Source of the DNA: Cydia pomonella
Taxonomy: Eukaryota > Arthropoda > Insecta > Lepidoptera > Tortricidae
Reading direction: 5' to 3'
Assembly: GCF_033807575.1 (NCBI RefSeq)
Contig: NC_084728.1
Location: forward strand, 9,933,451 to 9,997,450
Length of the DNA: 64,000 nt
This document shows positions 1 through 12,600 of this stretch, piece after piece (position 1 is the stretch's first letter; each line of letters starts with the position of its first letter). The notes under the pieces were generated by a model that was not told the DNA's origin, did not search any database, and saw only the letters and a program-made list of their open reading frames with translations. The translations under genes were made by a program, and so were the position numbers.

Positions 1-1
1 G

Positions 2-108
2 GGCCTGCCACCGCAACCAAAGTTGGATCCAGCAACACACGAAGCTACCATTGTCACTGTGAATGGCGTCCAATTATGGATAGTAGTGGATGATACTTTG
101 CTCCTCAG
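2..108 (+). CDS. Tudor gene exon 1 in window (partial)
   Basis: Frame 2 reads GLPPQPKLDPATHEA and then an N-terminal strand pair, TIVTVNGVQLWIVVDD. This is the start of the SN-like half of an extended Tudor domain. The donor CAG|GTAAGT follows position 108, and the exon ends two bases into an Arg codon. The upstream part of this exon or gene is outside the window. Confidence 0.75.
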
Positions 109-3100
109 GTAAGTTTAACGTAGTGTGATACTTTTCATCTCAGTGCTTTGGCAACTTAATCCTCAGAATTGGCGCAGGTTTTGACAAGAAATACTGCAAT
201 TTTATCTTAGCAAGTAAATATTCTTTTCTCAAACTTGCAATGAAATGTTGACATGACTTCAAATTAGGTTCGGGAATACTACGAATCCGGTGCGCTGAGT
301 TAAGATGATATGTAAAGGAATTTCATACAGCCTTACACACCTAGGCCTGTAAAGCAACATTCTTTTGTTGTTCAACATTAAATTGTGACACAACGTCTTG
401 GCATTCAACCATCAAATAGTAGTAGATTCGTAATTTGTTTTTAGCTGTAAACCTACGAATAAAATAAATTGACTTACAAATTATTTTTTAATGAAAGTTG
501 GGGTTGCCGGCCGCGTATCTAAATCCATAACCTATATCTACATCTACGAAAAAATCACGACAAATCACGTTGGTTGGGTATAAGGAGACCTCACGTGTAT
601 TTTTGGACCCGGGTACGTCTTTAAACTACGTCCGAAAGAGATGTATGGGCATTGTGAATGTCATCTCGCTCTGTGTGGTAGGGCACAGCACAGCGGATGT
701 CATTCCAAATCTAGAGCAGAGCCCAACTGGGGAAGTACCTCCACCTTACAGAAAACCGCAGCCAAATAACACTAGACCCTACTCATAGTGTTGTGTTCCT
801 GCCGGTGAGTAAGGCCAGAGCTCAACGATGGGTGGGAGGGGGTTAGGGTCGGCAACGCGCATGTAACTCCTCTGGAGTTGCAGGCGTACATAGGCTACGG
901 ATACTGCTTACCATCAGGCGGGCCGTATGCTTGTTTGCCACCGACATAGTATAAAAAATATATATATATACCTAGTGAACGAAACTAACTTGTAATCTAT
1001 TGTCAATAGAGATAGAGTCGATAATCCGTTGGACATTTTAAGATATTTCTAACGACTACTACTTACCGTGTTTTGCGTAACCCAACATTATAATTACTTT
1101 TTCTCAAACTTGCTATGAAATGATGCCATGACTTACGTCAAATTAGGTCCGGAAATACTACATATCAGGTGCGATGAGTGAAGATGATATGTAAAGGAAT
1201 TTCATACTGCCTTACACACATAGGACTGTAAAGCAACCTTCTTTTGTTTTTTAACGTCAAATTGTGACACAACGTCTTGGCATCCAACCATCAACTAGCT
1301 TCAGTTAGCTTGGTACGGTGATTTGTTGTGCATATTCTTTGCTAAGCAACGGCGGTGGCGCATCGCGCAGGCGCGCGGACTTACGCGCGTAAGGTTGTAC
1401 AGCGCTGGTAGAGTGGCGAGCCGAGTAAGTCGCCACAACACTGTAAACAAATTAATTATTTTATTTCTTTCATTTCAGGCTTATGGAAGAAATGTTGAAT
1501 TATTACCAAAATCGAGAAGTTGTGGAGAAATTCATTCCTAAAAGCGTTTGTGCTTACTATGACGAAACTGTAACTAAGCATTTCCTTAGAGCTCTCTACG
1601 TAACGTCAGAGGTATGTAATAACATTACATTAAGTTTTTTCTCAAAAACAACGAGTTATTCAGAACATAGAAAGCTAAGAAAATTTTCTTTTTCTACTCA
1701 TCGACTGTGATTGTAGAATTAAGATTTCGTATTTTTATTTTATTTATAGCCTCATATCATAAATACATTTTTATACCGTAAGTATCTATAGTTTTCCTTA
1801 ATCTACGATAACCGATTATGTGTGCCTTTGGGCAAAGGCCTCCCCCAATCTTCTCCACTCTTCCTTATTTTGCACTAATCTGGTCCATATTTTAGTCCTT
1901 CCAGCCATGTCCTCTATTTCATCGGACCATCTTTTAAATTGCCTACCTCTGTTTCTTTTATGTCCTCTAGGATGCCATAGTTACAATTTTGCTCCATTTA
2001 TCTCCTCCTCTAATAGTATGTCCAGCCCACTATCATTTCAGTTGTTTTGTATGTCACATCAGTAAATCCTGTTTTGTCTCTTAAATCCTTGTTACTTATT
2101 CTGTCAATTTACCTTTGACGACCGGTTTGCCCTAGTGGGTAGTGACCCTGCCTACGAAGCTGATGGTCCCGGGTTCAAATCCTGGTAAGGGCATGTATTT
2201 GTGTGATGAGCATGGATATTTGTTCCTGAGTCATGGCTGTTTTCTATGTATTTAAGTATTTATAAATATTTATATATTATATATATCGTTGTCTAAGTAC
2301 CCTCAACACAAGCCTTATTGAGCTTACTGTGGGACTTAGTCAATTTGTGTAATAATGTCCTATAATATTTATTATTTATTTATTATTATTTAATTCTTCT
2401 TCTTTTTAAGATGCTCCTGTCCAGTCAATCAGTGCTAACCCGTTATACTTACTTGCGTATTTTTACATGCAATTAGTGTTACCACCCTCCCACCGCAAAA
2501 ATAAATACCCACCACCAAAAATACAAAACTCGACACGTGTTCCGTCTCTCTACGAGGCATCCTCAGGAGATGTATCTTATCTTTTCGCGGATTAGCAGAG
2601 TAATATTTTTTTCATCTCTCCTAATCGGAAAGTTCACCTTTCATAGGCTGATAGCCTATATCAGGGGTTCCCAAAGTGTGCGCCGCGGCGCCCTGGTGCG
2701 CCGTAGAAAGTAAAGAGGGGCGCCGTGAGTTCTATCATTATCCGAAACTACAAATATTCGCGGGTACCTATTTGGGCGCTCGCATCGGTAAATAATATAG
2801 CGTCGTGTCACTCTTTTTCGACCGTGATTTTAAATTTACAAGGCGCCGTTGCAAAATACTAAACTTGTAACTGCGCCGCATGTTGAAAAAGATTGGGAAT
2901 CCCTATATATATAATTGATAGAATATTGTTATATTGTTTAGAATTGATTTGTGTTTCATATTCCCTCTCGTTGTGTACAATCCTGCACTAACTGCAAGTT
3001 TCTGTCTGACCCAATAGTTGACTGGTAGAGAATGCCTTAAGTCATTAAGTCCGCCATTTGTACAATTTTATATCGTGCAATAAAGTTTGAATAAATAAAT

Positions 3101-6100
3101 AGCTAGGGTGGAAAGTATTTTTTTATTTTATTTGTACTTCGAGCAACGGCTAACAGCCATATATGCCATATTATTCAGTTAAAAGCTCTTATATTAGCTT
3201 TCCGATTTCATACCCAGTATTTTTTTTTAAATAGATGTTTAATCGCGACAACAACAAACGTCTGAGAGGTCATCACTTAAAGCTAGAAAGGCATAGGTCT
3301 CACAGTAACCCTTACAAACACTTTCTGAGCAACCGAGTGGTGAGGGCTTGGAACAAACTCCCAGAAGACGTGGTTTCAGCACAAAATGTGAACCAGTTTA
3401 AAAATAAATTAGACAAGCATATTATATTAAAGCAAAGCATATTTAATAAGCATGATGTTAAAATATTTTCATTAAGGAAACTGTAAGTCTAGTTTTAAGA
3501 AAAGTTCCTGTGTTATATATAACTATAAAAGACTGTTTGTTTCTTAAATAAATAAATAAATAAGTATATCTACTACTCGTTCATGATAACTATCTATATG
3601 AATACTGGATACAGATGGTCGGTTCTTTATCATTTGTCACCATGCCTGTCACGTTCTAACAAGTATGTAAGTGCGAAAGTGACGGGCATAGTGACAAGTG
3701 ATAAAAATGGAAACATGATGCCACCGCTGGTCCTATCAGTTGTCATAACTGCCTGTCTAGTCGGCAAGAAATTTTAACAGCTCTAAGAATACGTTCGGGG
3801 CACATTCCACTAAATAAGTTTGGTTTCATGATGCGTAAAGTTGCCACACCATTATGTTCAGAGTGCAATATGATTGAGGACGTGTACCACATATTAGTGG
3901 AATGTGTGCGGAACGAGTCCTTTAGGAACCAACTGAAAATAGCCCATAATACTTTTCACAATGTCGGTGGCTGTAATAGTGCCTTGGCTTTTCCATTGTC
4001 GGACGAGGCCAGAGCACTGTTCAGACTCGTAAATATAGGTCTTAGTAAGCGTCAATGAGTGTTATTGTATGTTGATTATATGGAGCGACATAATCGCTAA
4101 GCGATAAAGCTCTCTAATAAAGATTAAAAAAAAAAAAAAAACAAACTGCCTGTCTGCTTATTAAATAATAATAATTGTTTCTCTATAGGATGGTGATCCG
4201 GAAGTATTTCTTGTGGACACGGGGGAATTCCAACCAGCTACCCAAAGTCGCCTGTTGCCTCTCGCCCCGCAGTTCGCAACCACCCCGCCTTTGGCGCATC
4301 TCTGTTATTTAGCCGACGTAAGTAACCTCAAAATTTTGCCTACATTTAGTCTTGTAATTTCCCAGTAAGAACATAAATGTGAAATGAAAATATAAATAAT
4401 AAATATATAAATGTGATAAGTTAGAATCCGAAGAAATTATTATTTTGGACCCGGGTATGTCCTTAAACTACGTCCAAAAGAGAGGTATGGGCAATGTGAA
4501 TGTCATCTCGCTTTGTGTGGTAGGGCACAGCACAGCAGATGTCATTCCAGATCTAGAGCAGAGCCCAACTGGGGAAGTACCTCCACCTTACAGAAAACCG
4601 CAGCCAAATAACACTAGACCCTACTCATAGTGTTGTGTTCCTGCCGGTGAGTAAGGTTGCCAGAGCTCAACGAGGGGGGTGGGGTTAGGGTCGGCAACGC
4701 GCATGTAACTCCTCTGGAGTTGCAGGTGTACATAGGCTACGGAGACTGCTTACCATCAGGCAGGCCGTATGCTTGTTTGCCACCGACGTAGTATAAAAAA
4801 AAATCAAAGCTCTTTCTAGATGAAACGCTGTCTTTGGTGGTTCACAAGATTGATGAAACATCCACACACCAATCTCTTGCTGCATAAGTGCGTCCTTTGT
4901 GGTTTTTAAATTTTACGTATGGCGCAGACGTACAGTCAGCATCAATAGTAGCGGATGAAACAACGCTCCAAAAGTATCTGATATTCCGGATAACTTATCC
5001 AAATATAAATAAATCTCTAAAATTTACATTCAAAAGTATATCTTTTACCGTCTTAGTTGTTCTACGTATAGAACCACCACATTTTGTTAAGCTGTTACAG
5101 AACGGTAGATACTTATGAAACCTTGTTTGATCCGCTACTTTTGATGCTGACTGTACATAACGGGTATTTTTTTGTTCTTTAATTAAAAAAATTGTTTGAC
5201 ATAAAACATACTTATTAAAATAGAAATTATTGTTTACATTAAAATGTCAATAAGTAATAATTGTTGTGACAAATTAACTGGATTCGATGATTGGATTGAG
5301 TGAACCTCGAGATTGGAAAGAAATATATATATTTTTTTGTATTTGTTGTTATAGCGGCAACAGAAATACATAATCTGAAGAAATTTCAACTGGCTAATTA
5401 TCACGGTTCATGAGAATCATGAGATACAGCCTGGTGACAGACGGACGGACGGACGGACAGCGGAGTCTCAGTAATAGGGTCCTGTTTGACCCTTTGGGTA
5501 CGGAACTCTAAAAAGGCTACAGGCAAATATAATATCCTCTTAAGGCCCAGCCATAGAAATGAAAAATCCAAAATTTGCCACTGGAATTTGAACCTATAGT
5601 GCACGGAATACAGTAGATTTTATTTTGTTTGAAAATTGCACGAAACAAAACAAATGCAACTCTGTCCTAATTGAATATGATTTAAATTTCATCGAACTGA
5701 ATAAGTTCTATAGGTAGGACCTTGGGCCTTACGAGGTTAAGTAATTTCACACGTTTTAAAGATATTTTATATTTTTGTTTAGGTAGATCAGACAGAAGAT
5801 AAACAATTAGAAGACAGGCGAACAGAATTTCTGCAACAATACTTAGGACAGCGACACGAAATTAAACTTGTTGAAGACGTAAATGAAGATGGGTAAGTCA
5901 ATTTTAGATCTCTTACTATTTTATATTGTATTTACGAACTGACTTTGTCTTTGGAGTGTAATCATCAAGTCATATTTTATCGACTGATCTTCCCTATACG
6001 TCGCATTTTTTAACGGATACGCGTGAAATTTTGCGAGCAGGTTCGAAAAATAAATATTTATTTTTTGTTAATTCAGTGTTTGGACTTTTTTCAAAATGTA

Positions 6101-6566
6101 GGATACAGAAATAGTATTTTATACAATCGTTATATAATAGAGAGCTTTTCAGTCGAGTACAGTGTTTTAAAGTGAGGTACTACATTGAAAAGCTTGATTA
6201 AGTACATCACTATTGTACGAGTATACAATACTTTTTCTATCATCAAAGTCATCAGAGTCATCAAAAATAATACTTTAAACTAATGAAATCGTACAGGTAA
6301 ACAAACCAAAAGTATACAGCTATTTAAGATACGCGAGCAGCCGCGATACCTTCATACTCGCACGCGCCCGGCCGTACGGCGGGGTGGTCAACGACACCTT
6401 CTCGTAACTCATGGGGCCCTGGTACTTGCTCTGCGCTAAATTACATTTTGAGACAGTTTTTTCTCGATTTTGGCTACCGTAGCCTATGGAGACTAACAAG
6501 CAATGGTAAGCGGTTTTCGTAGTCAATGGATGTTGCTATATTAAGGGTGTCACGTGTGCGTTTATG

Positions 6567-6603
<37 letters not shown>

Positions 6604-9600
6604 GACATTATTACACAAATTGACTAAGTCCCACAGTAAGCTCAATAAGGCTTGTGTTGAGGGTACTTAGACAACGATATATATAATATATAAATATTTA
6701 TAAATACTTAAATACATAGAAAACACCCATGACTCAGGAACAAATATCCATGCTCATCACACGAATAAATGCCCTTACCAGGATTTGAACCCGGGACCAT
6801 CGGCTTCGTAGGCAGGGTCACTACACACTATGCCAGACCGGTCGTCAAAGGTAAATTGACAGAATAAGTAACAAGGATTTAAGAGACAAAACAGGATTTA
6901 CTGATGTGACATACAAAACAAAACAACTGAAATGATAGTGGGCTGGACATACTATTAGAGGAGGAGATAAATGGAGCAAAATTGTAACACTATGGCATCC
7001 TAGAGGACATGACATGAAGCAATTGTTTCTACTATACAATCTAAAATAAATAATTAATTTGAGCTATCGTTTTGTTTCGTCCTCTTGACCGCGGCGAGCT
7101 GTGATTGGTCAATTTCATTATAGTTAACTAAACCGTTTCGAAATGAATATTATAGTTTAGTTGGGAGCCCGTACATGAAAAGTACCCAATTACAGTTTGG
7201 TATACGAAATCTTAATTGGGTACTTGACACATGTTGAATATTATAACAATATTTAGTTACATGGATAGAAAATGAGCTATACATTATAAAAAAAAAGTGG
7301 AATTAAAAAAATATGTATTGAGATTATAAAAAAATACAAGGCTCCGAAGTCTCAAAAAAATTGTTTTTTGTCTTTCAAAAATAGAAAAGAAAATAGTACC
7401 ATTCCTTACATTTTATTGAAAAATAAATTGTATGACAACTATACACATAAACGCAATATTTCAGGGTCAAAATGGCAATTCCCTTGATCTTCCATACATT
7501 TAGGACAGACTTATATAATGTGACGTCACATCACCTTATCATTTTGTTAGAAGCGTTTCAATCGTTGAGTGCGAGCTTCAGACTTTAACTCTCATTTCTG
7601 ACCTTTGTGTTGCTTAAATGCCATGAGTCCCATATAGACATTTGATCCTCAGGAAAAACAAGATCGATTGACATTATTTACAAAAAACTGTCAAAGATGA
7701 CATTATTTACAAAAAACCAGCGCACGCGCTGGGCCGCAAACGCTCCCTCTGCAAGAGCTATCGCTCTGTTGAATGATATGTCTATGCGATTACCTGACGT
7801 TGACATTTTTTATCATGCATCTTACCAAATTATTAAAGGCATTTATGAAATTTTGAATTTAACTTAATTTAATTGATTATCATTCATATTTATTTACTTT
7901 ATTGACATACTTAATATTATATAATCGAATTTGCTTTTTGTTTTTGTAAGGTTGACATGTAATTTTCATAGTGTAAGTGTGACATAGCATGTATAATAAT
8001 TATAATATCATTACTTATAAGCGCCTTGGTTTATTAGACTGTAAGCTTATTTGTGAATAAAATCGAAAAAATAAAAAAATAAAAGAGCCAATTCAACCAT
8101 TACAGTCGACGCGTAGAAAAAAGGATTAATAATTCTCTTCTCAATTTCAGTTCTTTGCTGTCTCTGGGTGTTTACGTGTTTTTAGACGATGGAACTACCG
8201 TCAATGAGCGAGTGCAAGCACTGGATTCGAGTAAGTTGTGCAAGTACTGAAGACGATAGTAGATGCTCATTTCTCCATACAAGTCTCCAAGGAAATTGGA
8301 ATATCCATGGATATTGATTTTTTGGAAAATATTTTTACACAATTGAAGGACAACTGGTCTGGCCTAGTGGGTAGTGACCCTGCCTATGAAGCCGATGGTC
8401 CCGGGGGAAGGGCATTTATTTGTGTGATGAACACGGATGTTTGCTCCTAAGTCATGGGTTTTTTCTATGTATTTAAGTATTTATAATTATATATATCGTT
8501 ATCTAGGTACCTACAACACAAGCCTTATTGAGCTTACTGTGGGACTTAGTCAATTTGTGTAATAATGTCCTATAATATTTAATATTTTTAATTTAATTTA
8601 TTATATTGTCATCACAGCTATGCCCCTTCGATTTACTTTTAAAATTTTGATTATTATAAGAGTTATGAGCGAAAATCATAATTTTAAAAGCTTCTAATTT
8701 ACTACTTACTTTACTTATGTATGGTAGCGAAAGTTGGGTATGGCAGAAGAAACATCAGAGTCAAGTAAATGCAGTGGAAATGAGAGCGTTGAGAAGTGTG
8801 TGTGGTGTAAAATTACAAGATAGAATTAGGAACAGTGTGATAAGGGAAAAGTGTGGACTGAACGAAGATGTAGTGACAAAAATTGAGAAAGGTATGTTGA
8901 GATGGTTTGGACACGTGGAAAGAATGAGTGAAAGTAGGTTAACAAAGAGAGTGTATAAGGGAGAAGTAGAAGGAGTGTATAAGGGAGAAGTAGAAGAGGG
9001 AGCTGGAAGGGGTAGACCTCGGCGGACTTTCTCTGATCAAATCGGGGAAATCCTGAAGAAAGGCCAGGTCAAGAGCACCCTAAACCGACGAGCGTGTATG
9101 AGGAATGTCATGAAAGTGAAGGAAGCGAAAGAGGTATGTCAGGATCGTAGCAAGTGGAAATCCGTGGTCTCTGCCTACCCCTTCGGGAAATAGGCGTAAT
9201 TATATGTATGTATGTTCTAATTTTTATAATAACTAAAAAAACTAACAAAGTCAAACAACCCCTTTGTACGACCATACCAGTGGTTAATATACATCATATC
9301 GCCTATGTATTATTTCTTTAATATTAATATATAGAGAGGAAAATGGGGAGTATGTTTGTACGTCTGTCTGTGGTGTTGAGACGTTTCGTCTGAACACCAC
9401 AGACATCTTAAATGTTAAAATATTTGTGTATATGTAAAATATATGTTTTTAGACGATGCAGAATTGAACAATAACTCCAAAACTATTACTAACAACGAAA
9501 GCATACATTCTTTGACTGAAATAAATAAATTAAATGATAAAATCAAACCTGATGAAAATGAAAATATAAATATACTTAACAAATCTAATGAAAATATTAG

Positions 9601-12600
9601 TAAAGATATAAGTTCTGAAGAAACTAAAATAACATTAGATGAAATACATACATTTGATGAAGAAATTGATATAAACGCCAATTCTGAAGAAAATAAAATA
9701 GAGACAGATGAAATTAATAATAAAAAGGTGAATGAAATTGACCTTAGATCTGATGAAGAACGGGTCCAAGAATTGGAGGCGATAGAAAATATAAATTTAG
9801 ATGAAATGAAATATACAGAACATGAGAATGCGGTAGAAGCTGTTACGGTAAGTTTTGAATAAGAGGTAAAATTATTTAACAGCCATTAGGGCTTGTGCAC
9901 AAATCATGCGAGGTTTTGGCTATTTTTTAATGGCGTGCGTGGTAGCGCCAAAATAATAACATTTTTGTTCCTCTTCAATACCCCACGCACTGAATAACCT
10001 ATCACATTAGGACATGAAACAATCATCATCATCATCATCATAACCCTATTTTTTTTTAAATTATTTCATTGCAAGTTTGAGAAAAGCACTATACAAATCT
10101 CGGCGGGAAACGGGGTAGCCGGCCGCGTCTCCCTATCGACCTCGCTACGCTCGGCCGTCTATATCTACTTGGCCTGCAACCCTTCGTTAGCCATCCTCTC
10201 TAGTAATGTACTATTACGCATTTGCAGGGCTATAACAACAGGGATGAAATGGACATCTGCAAGCATTACAAAGGGGGCGAGGGCTGTTTCAAAGGCAACC
10301 GGTGCAACAAACGACACGTCAAAATACACCCAGGTACGTCACTTTTGGCGTTTTGAAAACATCCTCCTAGCGTTGTCCTGGTCGTCACAGGGGCCACTTC
10401 TTCCTTAGCCTGCTAGACCCTTTAATATTTGTATTGAGTACCTTAAGAGTAGTTTCGGTTTAAAGAATCTTTACAGTACATATGGTGCTACTTTATAGCA
10501 CTAGTGCGAAAACGAGCATATTACGTTACTGTGTCGAACATTTAAAGGGCCATATGTACTGTAAAACGTTGTACGATACATGTGCGAATAGGTCATTCGC
10601 AACTCGTGTCGATTTAAAACACTCCCTTCGGTCGTGTTTTAATTTATCGCCACTAGTTTCGAATTTCCTATTTTTCGCACTTGTATCGTAATGTACTATT
10701 ATTGTTGTCTAAGAAATTACAGAAATATCACTTAAAGACAACTTATAAATAGCTAACTTAAAAAAAACAATACAAGTTACGCAATAAACAAGCACTTATT
10801 ATGACAATGTTTAACAATAATACAGTTGCATTGAGAAACTAATGATTACAGGATACTCGTAAAAGACAAAAATAAAACTAGCAATCGACCCTATGGTTTG
10901 AATATAAGGTTTAGATTTGATTGGTTAGTAATAGGAACAATGAACATACGTGGGTATCTTTTTTGTGAGACTTATGAATGCCAGACTTGTTTGCAGAGCC
11001 AGTTAAACGAGACTTTTAAGCAGTAGTTAATTATTGGTTACAGAAAAGACAATATTTTGACAAATGTGTATTTGTGTCAGTTAATAAAAAAATATTATAA
11101 TTTATTAATAATATTTTAATTACATTACTATATTTTATGCTTTTTAGATATATGCTTTAAAAACCGTGTATATGTATTAACTGAGATGAATTAAGTATTT
11201 AAGTTTTTTTTTTTTTTTTTACTTAGGCCAAGTAAAATTTTCTGTTATACATGTTATAGTGAGAGCTGTTAAGGAAATAAGTGAATGTCGTTTGTGTGTA
11301 TTTGAAACCTTATCTCCTGCTCACTTATTTCCGTTTGCTTTCCAAATAAATAAAATAAAAAAATAAAATAAGTGTGCAGAGTTTGGTATCATTGACATAT
11401 ATCTAAGGACGGGCGTTACAGACACCAAGAATGGTGCTAGTTCAGTGGTGTCACTCACGAAGTCGAGCCAATCGTGCAGTCTAATGCAACTAGTTGTGAC
11501 CAATCGCGCGCGTGATGCGAACTCATCAACCACTCGCATCGTGGCGTTAGACTGCACGATTGGCTCGAATTCATGTGCGTGACACCGCTGTACTGGCCTC
11601 ATTCTTATTGTCCGAAAAACCCGTCCTTAGATATATGTCAATGCTTGGTATTTTATTGATTTGGAACTCTAGATTTATTTGTCAACAGAGGGCTGGACGT
11701 TAGACCGCGTATCCGTACCTGTCAAATGTCCATCTCCGCCCCTCCCCCCGCCGGGCACGTGGCACAAGGTCAAGGTCACACACATAGATGACACGTGTCA
11801 GCTGTACGTGCACTTTGAAGGACCAGGTGAGTGTCTGTTATTACCATATGTCCACCGCCCTCCCCCGCCGGGCACGTAGCACAAGGTCAAGGTCCCACAC
11901 ATTGTTACTGCCAAATGTCCATCTCCGCCCCTCTCCCCGCCGGGCACGTGGTACAAGGTCTAGGTTACACACATAGATGACACGTGTCAGCTGTACGTGC
12001 ACTTTGAAGGACCAGGTGAGTGTCTGTACCTGTCAAATGTCCATCTCCGCCCCTCCCCCCGCCGGGCACGTGGCACAAGGTCAAGGTCACACACATAGAT
12101 GACACGTGTCAGCTGTACGTGCACTTTGAAGGACCAGGTGAGTGTCTGTTACTACCATATGTCCACCGCCCTCCCCCGCCGGGCACGTAGCACAAGGTCA
12201 AGGTCCCACACATTGTTACTGCCAAATGTCCATCTCCGCCCCTCTCCCCGCCGGGCACGTGGCACAAGGTCTAGGTTACACACATAGATGACACGTGTCA
12301 GCTGTACGTGCACTTTGAAGGACCAGGTGAGTGTCTGTTATTACCATATATCCACCGCCCTCCCCCGCCGGGCACGTAGCACAAGGTCAAGGTCCCACAC
12401 ATTGTTACTGCCAAATGTCCATCTCCGCCCCTCTCCTCGCCGGGCACGTGGCACAAGGTCTAGGTTACACACATAGATGACACGTGTCAGCTGTACGTGC
12501 ACTTTGAAGGACCAGGTGAGTGTCTGTTACTACCATATGTCCACCGCCCTCCCCCGCCGGGCACGTAGCACAAGGTCAAGGTCACACGTAGATGACACGT

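Noticed and set aside
597..788. Small gene repeated at 4,445-4,630 with nearly the same protein
   Set aside because: Both lie inside copies of a family C retroposon; the open frame is shared repeat sequence without splice or promoter support.
8717..9193. Host gene of 158 codons
   Set aside because: YGSESW, RWFGHV and GRPRRTF motifs identify a truncated LINE ORF2.
9415..9681. Minus-strand 88-codon Ser/Ile/Leu-rich frame
   Set aside because: Complement of the acidic Tudor linker exon; composition mirrors the Asp/Asn/Lys codons.
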